Positions 33,506 to 44,054 of a stretch of DNA of 64,000 bases are shown here, in pieces. The notes below the pieces were generated by a model. The model ran no database searches and was not told the origin of the DNA. It saw only the letters and a program-made list of their open reading frames with translations. The position numbers and the translations under genes were made by a program. Each line of letters begins with the position of its first letter. The stretch's first letter is position 1. Source of the stretch: Symbiodinium natans (Eukaryota > Sar > Dinophyceae > Suessiales > Symbiodiniaceae); assembly GCA_905221605.1 (NCBI GenBank), contig CAJNDS010002167.1:124001-188000 (forward strand), given 5' to 3'.

Positions 33506-33864
33506 GTGCCGGCGGTTGAAGCCCTCAGTGCGTTGTCACTCCATGTCTGCATGATCTCACTGTCCGTTAGCACGAACTCTTTCACCAGATCTTCCCAGAC
33601 GCTGCTCTTGTGCTTTAGAAGCTGCAGCTCGTGGCACAAATCCGATCGAGTAGTCGTTGCGTCAGCCAGAAGCGACAACAACTTGGCCGTTTCATCTTGT
33701 GAGCAGTTGCCTACGAGAACTTTGATAACGGCGATGTTGTACTCATCTGTCATGTACTCTGGGCGTGGCCAATTCTTGCCAGTCTTCATTGTTGTGATGG
33801 CAAGGCTTGGATCAAATTCTTCTGCGTGAGAATGAATCAAAGTCGTGACCTGATCAAGTTTCAC
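33220..33864 (-). CDS. N-terminal part of the nuclease
   Basis: The useful coding part is residues 1 to about 150 of this frame. It ends with STAGTWMHAMFEHVLNG (H123, E127), the GxxxHxxxE element that precedes the catalytic Asp in RecB/Cas4-like nucleases. After about residue 150 the translation degrades into Ser/Trp/Lys-rich sequence while the catalytic core continues one base out of phase in the next frame. The switch point is near 33425, in CGTTTCTTTCTGAC, where one missing T in a T-run would restore continuity. The open frame starts after a TAA with only a GTG available, so the natural N-terminus is not known. Confidence 0.55.
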   Translation of the reverse strand: MKLDQVTTLIHSHAEEFDPSLAITTMKTGKNWPRPEYMTDEYNIAVIKVLVGNCSQDETAKLLSLLADATTTRSDLCHELQLLKHKSSVWEDLVKEFVLTDSEIMQTWSDNALRASTAGTWMHAMFEHVLNGFDVIPKSLHEELSMCLRFFLTLLANFQSCEYFAQSGRSMQLTKTWLVPSTQSLWIRKTTSWCSSTGRDLKSFQKNITATASS

Positions 33865-33869
33865 GCAGC

Positions 33870-34460
33870 TCTGTATCAGGAATTATTTTGCTTGCCAAGA
33901 CACATTATTCATAAATGCATTCAAGCCGCACTGGTGTCTATCTTCTTCTCATCGAAGAAGTACAAGTGTCCATCTGCTTGAAAACACAATCTCGCGTCGG
34001 AAGGATGAGAATTGAGTTCGGCCAGCCACGTGCACGCAGTCAGATGATCTGGATTTGTGATTTCCGGATGATCAGGCAGTTGGAAAATTGGCGTCTGGGG
34101 CTCGGTAACATCAAGAACGCTACCGACGAGAAGCGGAAGAGGAGCCTCCCACCAGCCTCAGTGGTGTATCGACAGCGAGCGTGCGTGACAGGATAATACG
34201 CCGAGAGTACTGCTGCAACATAATGAATGCGAAAAGTCAAAATCAAACAGTATGTGTGATAGTGTTCGCGCAATTTTGCGTGAAAGGCACGACCGAAAGC
34301 AGATTCGCTATTCTGCTCCACGTCCATTTCGTCCAACGACCCACCGCAGTAATCCTGACATAGCATCGCATCGACTCAACGCGAGCTTGAGCAGAAAAGA
34401 TCTATATTCCTGCGCGACTCATCAACTAACGGCGTAAAACAACATATATATGATCATGTC
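33870..34460. other. no recognisable gene
   Basis: About 600 bp between the transposon coding block and the RING-type gene. No supported frame was found. If the element has a terminal repeat on this side it should lie here, but I could not match this sequence to anything near 26.9-27.06 kb. Confidence 0.5.
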
Positions 34461-34462
34461 TG

Positions 34463-35902
34463 CTACGCGATGCACCTGGTTGATTCGAAGGAAATACATG
34501 AATGCATCGAAGGGTCTCTGCTGCGTACGTTCAGCGAGTGGACGAAGCAAGTGTGGTAGTCTCTTCGGAAGAGCAATCTCCAGTTGAACTGATAAGGCTT
34601 ACTTTCTGACAGCGACACCCGCGCAGTTGCTGAGCTAGAACTGATAGCGTGTGAGTCTCCTGGACTTGTTAATATTAAAGCTTGCGGACAAAACATATAC
34701 TCAATGAGTACAAACAACATCACAAGATCGTTATGACTGTAGTAAAGTCCTCTTCGATACGCGTCCAGGACGACCGCGTCAATCATAGCGTCCTCCGATC
34801 CACCCAAGTAATCGCTCAACTGCATGACGCAATGCGGACATCGTCTTGACGGCGATCGCTCGCAGTGCGTGCTGCAGATCCAGGTGTTGCAAAGGGGGCA
34901 AACACTCCATCTCGGTCTGTCCAAAGGATAGTATCGATTACAAATGCCGCATTGTATCTGAGAGTTCAGCTGAATAGGCGAGGACAGCGGCAAGAAAAGT
35001 GGAGCTGGAATGTATCGTCCCCGACCGAAGGCCATGAAGACGACGTCGGACAGCGGCGGCGCTGCACCGTTGACGTGCTCTTGCCGCAGTCGACAATGAG
35101 AAACCCCTTCTCCGTTGAGTGCTATCGCAAAATTGCGATCGTTCCAGCGGATCTGAAAGGTATTAATAGCATTTGGCCGAGGGGCATGTCTGCTCGCAGA
35201 TCTATGGGGCATGACAGGGTGCTGGTTAACGCCCATTGACCAGGTAATTGTGTCTTGAAACACATTATCTATTCGGCAGTACGATTTCCGTTCACCTCGA
35301 AATTCTTTAACACCCACGTACAGACCTCGCACATCGTCAGGCAAGAATACATGGAAATCAGCGCAGCCCATCAAGGGTGCCGTGGAAATGCAGCCAAACT
35401 TGAAGCTGTTGAAAGCAATCTGAGGTGGAAGGGCTTCTACGTTCCAGCACAGTCTCACATTCTGAGGTATGTTCAGAAACATTGAAAGCTGATGTAGGTT
35501 CACGGATATGCTCCGAGCCGTAGCAACAAGAGCTGCCATGGATCGAAGTCTTTGCGTCACCAGTAGATCCTGCTGATTGTCGAGATCTACATCTCTGTTG
35601 TCCCAGTTACGTTTCCGACGTGTAGATGCCAGCATTGACGTTGAAGTTGCTGCCAGAATATGTAAGTACCGATAGTCGCAAAAGTAAAGAGGCAATGACG
35701 TCAACACTTCCAATGGAATCGCTGCTTGAGCGTCACACCTTCCGCTGTGAGGCTTTCTGTTGCCGCCGGCAAGATAGTCTCTTCCACACCGACTGCTCGC
35801 TGCTTTCTCCAGCACTGACACAGACAATAAGTTGGGCCGCAAAGGCTGTGGTTGCTGCAGACTCTCTCGGTGACAGAGTGAAGCAGCGTCAGAACCGCCC
35901 AA
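34463..35902 (-). CDS. RING/FYVE-type zinc-finger protein, possibly F-box-like N-terminus
   Basis: A long minus-strand frame whose first codon is TTG; the first ATG is at 35635, codon 90. A strong eight-ligand zinc site is present at codons 318-358 (C-x2-C-x13-C-x2-C-x4-C-x3-C-x7-C-x2-C, with a spare His before the sixth Cys), read in CGICNRYYPL, VCPLCNTWIC and RRCPHC. This fits a cross-brace RING or FYVE finger. Before the first ATG, codons about 60-90 (IPLEVLTSLPLYF...LHILAATS) weakly resemble an F-box, so the true start may be upstream through a splice. Codons 120-310 look folded but unrecognised. An E3-ligase-type role is possible. Whether it belongs to the neighbouring transposon is unknown. 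Confidence 0.5.
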   Translation of the reverse strand: MGGSDAASLCHRESLQQPQPLRPNLLSVSVLEKAASSRCGRDYLAGGNRKPHSGRCDAQAAIPLEVLTSLPLYFCDYRYLHILAATSTSMLASTRRKRNWDNRDVDLDNQQDLLVTQRLRSMAALVATARSISVNLHQLSMFLNIPQNVRLCWNVEALPPQIAFNSFKFGCISTAPLMGCADFHVFLPDDVRGLYVGVKEFRGERKSYCRIDNVFQDTITWSMGVNQHPVMPHRSASRHAPRPNAINTFQIRWNDRNFAIALNGEGVSHCRLRQEHVNGAAPPLSDVVFMAFGRGRYIPAPLFLPLSSPIQLNSQIQCGICNRYYPLDRPRWSVCPLCNTWICSTHCERSPSRRCPHCVMQLSDYLGGSEDAMIDAVVLDAYRRGLYYSHNDLVMLFVLIEYMFCPQALILTSPGDSHAISSSSATARVSLSESKPYQFNWRLLFRRDYHTCFVHSLNVRSRDPSMHSCISFESTRCIA

Positions 35903-35989
35903 GAAATCTCTTGCAGCGGTGGGACGATGCCATCTGCGAACTGGAAGTTTTGCGATGTTTGACCTAAGTAACGTTATGTATTTCGTTCA

Positions 35990-36595
35990 AAGGTTAGACG
36001 CAATGACAGTCGAACAAATGTATTCCAAGACGCACGTCCGAAGTCAAGTTCTGTTGTCGAGACCACCTGTCAGCTGCTAGGAATTGCAGAAAGCTAAATT
36101 ATAACATCTAGCTTCCAAGTAAAGAGCGCGCGCACAAATGTATTAAGTACATACCCTTGACAAGAAGCCTTCTTCGAATCGCAGTCTCAACGTGCACTTC
36201 AGCTGTGGCAGTGAACGCAGTAGGTGACCTTGGAATGCGAACATGCCGCTTGACCTTCAAGGCGTTTGCTACGAATCCATGTTGAGAAGCATTGTTGGGC
36301 TCGTGTCTGCGACGCTAGCGCCGATTGCCTCGGCTTCCAGTCGCGACCTCAGAATACGATCGGAGGATTAAGAATGCTTATATCGGTATGATTGCAGAGA
36401 AGCATTGCGGCGCATTCAAGTTCAAATCTAACATGATGAATACACTATAAAATGTACGCAGTACCTTGCGTCAGTGCTTCATCTATGTCAGGATGCATTT
36501 TCGGACTGGCAGGAGCGACGCCAACGTCGATTTCGTCGGAATCAATCGTCGACCTTAAAATATAAATATGACGCTCGTTATTTACCGCAACATAT
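35990..36595. other. no recognisable gene
   Basis: Unique sequence between two minus-strand genes. Nothing is supported here, although the 5' exons of the RING-type gene could reach into it. Confidence 0.45.
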
Positions 36596-36599
36596 CAGG

Positions 36600-38550
36600 T
36601 TAGTCTGACTCAGGCCTTGTGTCGGATGATGTTGACGTGGCCATAATCTTGAAGTACTCGTAGAACAGGTTCCATGATTCTGAGATGCTATCTGTCCAGA
36701 AAGCAGTTTTCCATGTAGGGCAGTAGAGCATAGCGCCAGGAAAACCTCGTGGAAATCCTAGCGTTCTCAGCACTGGGTGTTGAGGATGCAACTCCCAGGC
36801 TTCTGGGCATGATTCTGCCACATCTTCGTGATTTGCTGGTGGAGCAATGCCTTGTTTCCTGCGCACCACAGCCCAATCATTGTTGACTCTCCATTCTATG
36901 TGCGGCGCAAGCCGGAATGGTGCGAAATCAGCGGGAATCTTGTATGAAGAAATCTTCGCCTGAAGCACGTCCCACCACGCAAAATAGTATCAGCTACAAC
37001 TCATCGCTCACTGTCACGTCTAAGGATGTGAGTCCTGCCTTTCCGGTGGAGCCTGTGGATGGTGATGCTTGGGCGCAAGTCGATGAGCGCGCCTGTGTTA
37101 AACGTAGTTTTGTCATGCGTTACGTCTAATTGCTTTTGTTCTTTGCGTCTAAGGGTGTGAATCCTGCCTTTCCGGCGGAGCCTGTGGATGATGCTGCTTG
37201 GGCGCAAGTCGATGAGCGCGCCTGTGTTAAACGTAGTTTTGTCATGCGTTACGTCTAATTGCATTTGTTCTTTGTGTCTAAGGGTGCGAATCCTGCCTTT
37301 CCGGCGGAGCCTGTGGATGATGCTGCTTGGGCGCAAGTCGATGAGCTCGCCTGTGTTACAAGAAGTTTTGTTATGCGTTATGCTTAAATGTATTCATTCT
37401 TTGTGTTTGCTTACAGTGAAATATGCATGAGTCGCGTAAATGCACACGCCAAAAGGCCTCGCTTTCTCCGGTCGCACTGAAGTAAGCCTGATCGCTTTGA
37501 CTTGCACCTTTAGCATACATGCGTACGGACACGATAACCGCTAAGTATAGCGCCTCGGTCATGCCGGGAATCTCAAAAACGTCTTGGAGAGTCCATGTTT
37601 TCGGACATGACATCAGGTCGTCACGCATCATGTCCTTCATCCACTGCCTTACGAAAAAGAAGCGATCACAAACAGCTACTGAAGCAGGTGAGAATTCCGT
37701 GCGCACGCTGTTATTTTAACATGAACTGAGTCTAGCAGCTCAAAACCGGATCCGAGATAATCAGTCGTGGGCAAGTCGCAGTTCCTGTCAGAGAGTGCCT
37801 GGCAGAATTTACTGATAAAATCTAAGCAGAACATTTGAAACTTAAGGCAGACCTGAAGTCGATATACGATGTGCGCGTTGTTGCTGTTGAAGTACACGAC
37901 TCCAGTTGAGGGACACAACCACCAGGCAGCCTGGCATAATGTAAAGAAACATGTGAAGAGGCGATCCGAGATCGTACAAACGCCTTCAACGTGTCGAGCG
38001 GAAGTGCTCGGCGCCACTTGTGACGTCGATTGCCGAAGTTAATGGCATAGCCGTCTTCGTTACAGCGGATTGGTATGAAGTGATCGCGATCACCGACAAT
38101 GTAGTCGCCGTGTTCCGACATGTCTTTGGACTCCACCTCGACCAACTCCTTCCTTGGCTGTTAAACAAATATGTTGAATCGAGTACTCATAAGCGCAACG
38201 TCTTCATGCCTAACAAGAATCTCGAACGGTAGTAGGAGTGAATTTCCGTCGGAGAGAGCCCAAAAAGGCCCGTCTCGATTGTAGGCCACTTTGAAGCCAT
38301 GCGCAAGCAAAGAATCCAGCATGCAGACGTCTTTGTATTGGCGTGTACCTTTGCGTCCGCACGTGTTCAATGTCAAAGTACTATACATCTGAATTGTGTT
38401 AATTAAAAGTTCCCAGCGACCTCGCTGTTTCGACCAGAGGTGTGTGCCCACAAAACGAAGCGCAGAACTGTCGTAGTCGGCGGAGGTCCAGAAAGGACCG
38501 TGGCGACTGTAGTTCAAGTGGACGCCGTTACCCTGGAAGATCTGCAGCAT
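36600..38550 (-). CDS. unrecognised multi-exon gene with very short introns
   Basis: A consistent spliced model can be read. Exon a is 38550-38200, b 38157-37978, c 37930-37853, d 37798-37747, e 37678-37415 and f from 37350. The introns are 42, 47, 54, 68 and 64 nt, all GT...CAG, and reading phase is kept across every junction. Exon f enters the triplicated unit (37353-37018). A further open segment, 36968-36600, begins after TGCTTCAG near 36960 and ends in a TAA at 36600, but that last junction is unresolved. The protein is rich in aromatic and basic residues, with two related halves in exon a (HGPFWTSADYDSSALRF and DGPFWALSDGNSLLLPF). I recognise no family. The first ATG is at 38550, but upstream exons are possible. 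Confidence 0.55.
37018..37400. repeat. three tandem 129-bp units, each an exon plus intron
   Basis: Three near-identical 129-bp copies. On the minus strand each has an acceptor (AACACAG/GC), a 75-nt exon-like part (GCTCATCGACTTGCGCCC and onward) and about 54 nt of intron-like sequence. The intron-like part matches the real 64-nt intron that precedes the first copy. The base pair after the exon differs: AC in the first copy, GC in the second and GT in the last. So the donor appears lost or non-canonical in two copies. Because 129 is a multiple of three, the minus frame is open through all copies. Confidence 0.85.
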
Positions 38551-38559
38551 GTCACGAAG

Positions 38560-41500
38560 ACCTCAGCGTATTACATCTTAACATCAATGCATCTGTTTTC
38601 AACGATGAATCTTGTTCTGGCACAGTATTGACTAGAAGGAAACACACTGGTACCAGGTGCGCTATTTCGTTGAGTAAACAATGTCTTCAAGACACTGGTG
38701 GAGTCTGACTGCTTCTTCTTGTTTTGCTTGCGGCAGATGGTCCGAAAATTGCGGCCTAGGCAGCATGGTCGCAATGATGTTCTGACTTGAGTGCGGTAAC
38801 ACTGATGATAATGGATCACGCGTGTGCCTCGGCGACCGAAGCCTCTGTGCCAGGCAGGTCTCGAGATCGACTGCCAGACAACGGATTCCTGTCCAAGATA
38901 ATGAGTTGTTTAAGAAATGATGTGCTTTATCCATGTCCTGCGACACATTCTTCCGGCTGGTGCGCAGCATTCTGATAAACATGTTCTTGGCAATGTCGTC
39001 GCCTTACCCAGAAACATTCTTTCTGCGAAAGTATCTGATTTATTTAATTTAATTACAGGACGAGAGGCAAATGTCATCCCAGATGCTGCCCTCGAACAAC
39101 TGCTTCTTGCAGAAGCCGGTCGACACCCCTGACATGATGTAATGTTATACGGGAAGATGCATGCGTTACTTCGCTTGCTTGAGACAAGTCACATGTGTTC
39201 ATTGGCGTATTATTCCAGGGCGTCAAGTCGGCCGGGATCAGCGGCATGTTCTCAAACCTGTTGCAGGGACATAATTAACAGCTTGGTACGTGGGCTGTGC
39301 TCGACTGACTCGTCACTCATGTGTGGCAGCTACTCTTAGGGCGCTGACGCAACAGAAGCGGTTCGCCTGCACTGGGACTGTCCCTGCGTGCTTGACTCCA
39401 TGTGCGAATTAAAACATTTCACTTTAACTTGGGTTTGCACTCCATGTAAAGCAGCTTGTCGATGCCGCTCAAAAGGAATCCAGCTTCCAGCTGTGACCAG
39501 CACTCAGTCGAGCGGTAGTTTCTCCTGAAGTAATTAATGCAGTGCGCTGCCTTATAACTTTTCTTTGTAGCCGAGACATAAACTATCTAAGGTCGCGACT
39601 GTTTCCATGTCCACCTCAATTGTATTTCACTTAAGCTTGGGTTCGCACTCAATGTCAGGCAGCTCCTCGATGCTGCTTAAGGGCGGTCCAGCTTTCGACT
39701 GCGACGAGCACTCCGTTGCGCGACAGCTGTTCCTGATTTGGTTGAGTTAGCGTGCAACTTCACACACATTTTTGGCGTGTGCAAAAAAGTAGCTAAGGTC
39801 ATGACTTCTCTTCCACAAGTGCTTCAACGTCTTGTGACGTTGCAGACCTTGAGATGAAAGGCACGACTTGCGTCGGCAGTGGTCTAGAGCGCAGTTCTTC
39901 TGGAAGAAATGCTTAGTAACTACTAGACAGTCAGAAAGAAATGATAAGTTCCACACGCGTTGTTCGCAAGTACAGGGAAGGCACCGGATTTCCTTGGCAG
40001 TATGTTTGCGTACTATTGTTAAAGACTATGCGTCAGAAGGCGATATATTCATTTACATTGTCATCAAGCGACACACACGCGTCGAAGCTGTGCTTGGTCC
40101 TGACAAGTTGCACGCGCAACAACACGTCTAAGCGGTAACAGCTGATTAAGTCCTCTTCCATCGGCCATTGGGATCCAGGTGCCCTAACGTAGAAAAGCTA
40201 CACGACTGCAACTCACGCACACAGGACTTGAAACCAACATCCAAGGTCCAGACAATTGACGGATCGCGTTTTCGGAGCAGTTGAAGGAGGCCTTGCGTAA
40301 GCATGATTGAAGTAAATGTGTCGCGTGCACTGAGTCGAGACTATAAAAAAATAAAAGGACTGAGTCCTTTGCTTCGCGGATGCTTCAAGGCATTGAGACG
40401 GCTCCGATGCCTGAAGCCTAGGTGTTGGCTCTACGATGAGTGTGTGCTCTGACTTGTACAGTGTTTTAGCAAGTGTGAGAAGCTTAAGCGCTATACTCCT
40501 TGAAAAACTCGGCTGGCGTCCTCACGGTGAAGGATGTCCTCGAGAAGAAAGAAAGTGACGCAATAATAGCAACAACAATAATAATAATAAGCGCAATAAC
40601 AATCAGTGCTGAGTATAAGACAAATCCGTTCGCCAGCGAGGGATACGCACGACCGGAGTCCCTTAGCTATTTCGTTGAGTCGCGTATGCACACACCTGCT
40701 CATGCAGCTAGATGACGTGGTCGAATTGGCGCGTCATCGGCCGGGCTTGCGGCCTCGTACCTTACTCAAGTACAAGTACGCGCGACACATACAGGAAACA
40801 ACAGTGACACTGTGAATCGCTACGCGAACTCATACATCCCAGTCACGCGCAGTCCTCGCCACCAAACCACTGCAATCTTGACCAGCGCAACATCAGGACC
40901 TCGGAGTTCAGGTTTTTGTACAAACGGCATTCGTTATGTGTCATGTGAGTTGTAAATGAGTGATCTTGCTGAGGCAGAGGCGGCCTGAATGTGCGAAACG
41001 TCTGTGATTGTTAGAAGCTTGGCGCTAGAAAAGGCTGCGTCGTCAACTTTATCTTGATGTATGCTGTGTGACCGGCTGCAACGTGCTCGAGATAATAACA
41101 TGCTTGAAATGTTTTTCGAGCATACTCCTCCAACTAACGTTTTAGTAATTGCAGGCTTCGAAATAGACAAAAAACATGCATAGAACGCAAAGCATCCTGT
41201 GTCAGATGAGAAAACCTGCGTTGTTAATTTATTTAAAATAATGTCTTTTAATTGTCGGAATGTAAAGAATCCAGTTAGTTTAAATAGTTTTCCTGATTGA
41301 ATTACTTTACTTAATTTGACTAATTCAATTATTTTAAAGGGCTTGGCTCCAAACCGTGTTTTCATATTTTTATATGAGCTTATTTAATTAATCTAGTTCA
41401 TTCATTAATCGAGCTTCGCCATCTGTGGCTTGACACAGCTGATAACTCGGAGATTATTAGTTATCTGTAAAATTGGTGAAAAGTATTGTCCTGTTTCGCG

Positions 41501-41960
41501 CGAGAGTGATATTCACGATTGTTTCGTGCGATACTGCAAAGCAAAGTCAAGGCACATACGCAGTTGAAATATGTTGAAGTCATACAAGAAACGCAATTCT
41601 TTATCGAGCATGTGTCTTTGAAGACGAAGAGTATTGTTCTCATGTAGTACTGTGCTTACATGCGTGACAATATATGCTTGTACTTTTTGGCGCAGCTCGG
41701 AATTCCAAAACATCCAGACCACAAGAATCGCGCCCCTTAGTTTTGGTGTAGTTTACCGTACAAAAAAAATGTAGGTCGCAATATTTAACACCTGGAGGAA
41801 GTTATAATCATATACAACTACCACGACGATGACAACCTATCATAAACATAAGAACTTATCACAATTATGATAGATAGTCTACGACAAGTCTGTTAACTGA
41901 GGATGGCGAAGCTAAAGTTACCATAAGCACGATAACATAAGATTGCGGAGCTCAAACTTA
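38560..41960. other. intergenic or undefined exons
   Basis: Short frames exist on both strands (38571-38982 and 39747-39956 minus; 38917-39132 plus), but none has a motif. The tract contains the direct duplication at 39.4-39.75 kb and AT-rich sequence at 41.2-41.9 kb with repeated CTTATCATAA-like words. More short exons of the neighbouring gene could be present. Confidence 0.4.
39400..39745. repeat. diverged direct duplication, about 209 bp apart
   Basis: Two related segments (about 39405-39535 and 39614-39743) share CTTGGGTTYGCACTC-ATGT, CTCGATGCYGCT-AA and GAGCACTC-GT landmarks. On the minus strand both encode a short peptide ending ...ECKPKLK or ...ECEPKLK and a TGA stop, as duplicated last exons would. 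No gene model is resolved. Confidence 0.6.
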
Positions 41961-42567
41961 TCATAATAGTGAAAACTCTAGCTGGCAACCTTGTTTTTGC
42001 TCAGGCGCACATAGTTGTGCGACCGACCTGCGCAGCTCGAGGCTTCACTTCTGACCCTGTGTTGTGGATGCATTTACTAACGGAAGCTGCCGCTCCAACA
42101 GCCTGCTGTGAATTTGATTATGTTGATGGACACTGCTTGTATGCATTCTGGGCTGCTTTACGGGTGACCCGTGGCCTCTGAGTCTCTGTGTTGTTTACTT
42201 TTGTACAACTGGACCCTGCTGCGGCGAAGCCCTCAAGAATTCCGGCACTAGCAACCCTGTAGAAATACTAAATCAGTAGACACTGTCGGAACACTGTAGG
42301 AATTCTGTCAACCACGCCTTGTTCTTTAAGCGCTGGGAGATCTTGGTCTGCAATCAGATGAGACCTGGCGTGGAATACCGAGCACTGCTTATGTTTGGAA
42401 AGAGTGCATGCAAACATATGAAGTAAACTGCACGCTGTCTTGAGTTAACACTATGGCAGGGAAGGCTATGCTTATTAGAGTGACTTGGTACAGACTTACC
42501 TCTATGCTGTTGTCGCTGAAGCACATTCCATGCTTTATTTTGGCACCGTGCGCTGTTGCTCCAAAGC

Positions 42568-43176
42568 TCACCCTCGCACCTTCCACGCGCAGTTTGGGTT
42601 ATGCTTCTTGGACGAGCTGGCAAACCCTCGCCGAAGTTGCTCACACGAGTCGCAACGACGAGGGTCCTTCCTTGCAAATCCAGGGTAGAGTACGCCTTCA
42701 GCGTTAGGTTTACCCTTGTGGCTGGGCGCGGGTTCTCCGGGAGGGATCTCAGGAAAATTCTGCTTGGACCGACGAGGCGCCTTAGCAATCGATTTCTCCT
42801 TCGGAGATACCGGTGGAGCTTTGGCTTTGGCTTTCGCTTTAGTTTTAGCCTGCGGGACTGCTTCCTCCTCAGGAGGCTTCAACCCAGGCGAGGCTTTCTC
42901 CTTAGGAGGTGTGCCCTTAAAGCTTGCCGAGTCAGTCTCACTCTCACTGTCAGACGATGAACTTCCCAGCAATGAGGATGAAGAAGAACACTCTTCGGAC
43001 AAAACGCCGTCCATTTCCCGAACCTTGTCTTCCAATTGCCTCAAGGTGGTCTTTTGCTTCTTTACCGTGGCCTGTCGCTTACGCAGCAACTCACGAAGGT
43101 CACCTTTCCCGCGGCTGTACTGTGCACGCGCGACGCGAAGGGCTCGCTGGGTTGCATCCAAGCTTGACAGCGGCAT
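42568..43176 (-). CDS. coiled-coil and C2HC zinc-finger protein
   Basis: A 202-residue minus-strand frame with a proper ATG at 43176. Residues about 5-60 form an Arg/Leu/Gln/Glu-rich helix likely to be a coiled coil (DLRELLRKRQATVKKQKTTL). A Ser/Asp/Glu-rich linker follows (SSSSSDSESETDS), then a Lys/Ala/Pro-rich stretch, and the C-terminus carries CDSCEQLRRGF...HNPNC, a C-x2-C-x13-H-x3-C zinc site. The last residues are WKVRG. Disorder followed by a terminal zinc finger suggests a nucleic-acid-binding or gag-like protein of a mobile element. I recognise no specific family. No neighbour makes an obvious partner. Confidence 0.55.
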   Translation of the reverse strand: MPLSSLDATQRALRVARAQYSRGKGDLRELLRKRQATVKKQKTTLRQLEDKVREMDGVLSEECSSSSSLLGSSSSDSESETDSASFKGTPPKEKASPGLKPPEEEAVPQAKTKAKAKAKAPPVSPKEKSIAKAPRRSKQNFPEIPPGEPAPSHKGKPNAEGVLYPGFARKDPRRCDSCEQLRRGFASSSKKHNPNCAWKVRG

Positions 43177-43179
43177 GGC

Positions 43180-44050
43180 GAAACAAAGAGATAGTTCAAG
43201 GAAGGACTGTCGTGGGATAGCAGAAACTTGAATGCGGCAGCATATGCGCAAGGCTCACAATCTCAGAGTTGCCTTATAAATCTGAGCTGCATTGCGCGCA
43301 TTCATGCAATGCGTTGTCTGATTGTTAGAGGCCGGATGCTAAACATGCAAGGAATACCGAGTCGATCTGCTTTGCGTATACCAGCTGAAGCCTCCGAGCA
43401 CGCGTGGGTTAAATTCCAGCGCTGGCCTATTAAGAAAACCGATAAAAACCCAATAAGCAAAGACTGCGAAAGAATAAAACCACACGAAGAAAGTAATAAG
43501 GATTATACGTTCATATGTTCCTTGCTGCGGGTATGTGGCTGCGCTGCTTTCTTGCTAATCGATTTTTGTTAAGTCTGCAAACTGAACATTCCAAGCTTTT
43601 TTTTGAGGCATCATTTCTGAACATATTTTTAAAGTAAATCTCTTATTGTTTAGACAGAACACTAGGGTTTTGTTACTGTGTTCTTTGTTTGTTTTTTTTT
43701 CGTATGTTGCACATATTTGGGTTTTTTGTTTTAGACACAAGGGGCTTAGGGGTTTAGGGGTATCTGGTTTTAGGGTCTAAGGTTTAAGGTTGAAGTTTTC
43801 TTCTTTACTAAAACTAAAAAATCACCAAAAAAAAACAAGCACGAAAATTAAAAATGATACAAAAACATGGGCCAACATCCAAAGCTCTAATAGTAAATAA
43901 TAAAAGATGATGAAATATTATAAACAAAAACTGATCAAGCAAAAAACTGATGACAAAGATAATAGAAGATTATACAAGATGATTAAAAAAAAGGATTAAC
44001 CAAAAAAAACAAGTATTATAAAAGATAATAAAGATAATAGCAGACGATAA
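43180..44050. other. AT-rich spacer without a gene
   Basis: No supported frame. The part after 43570 is A+T-rich, with T-runs and a short degenerate TTTAGGG stretch at about 43742-43795. Confidence 0.6.
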
Positions 44051-44054
44051 CCAT

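Larger units (their letters stand above)
27058..33864 (-). mobile_element. large DDE transposon with its own replication-type proteins (coding part)
   Basis: About 6.8 kb of almost continuous minus-strand coding sequence. In translation order it gives a RecB/Cas4-like nuclease, an SF3-like helicase, a palm-domain polymerase, a possible papain-like cysteine peptidase, a C2H2 finger and a DDE transposase. The parts lie in five overlapping frames (33864-33220, 33505-31952, 31992-31105, 31156-28520, 28527-27058), each overlapping the next by 8-290 bp and with no stop inside a domain. The transposase part has no ATG before its first 66 residues. This suggests one long polyprotein interrupted by single-base changes, or overlapping genes. 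I could not find terminal inverted repeats or a target duplication, so the true ends are unknown. Confidence 0.7.
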
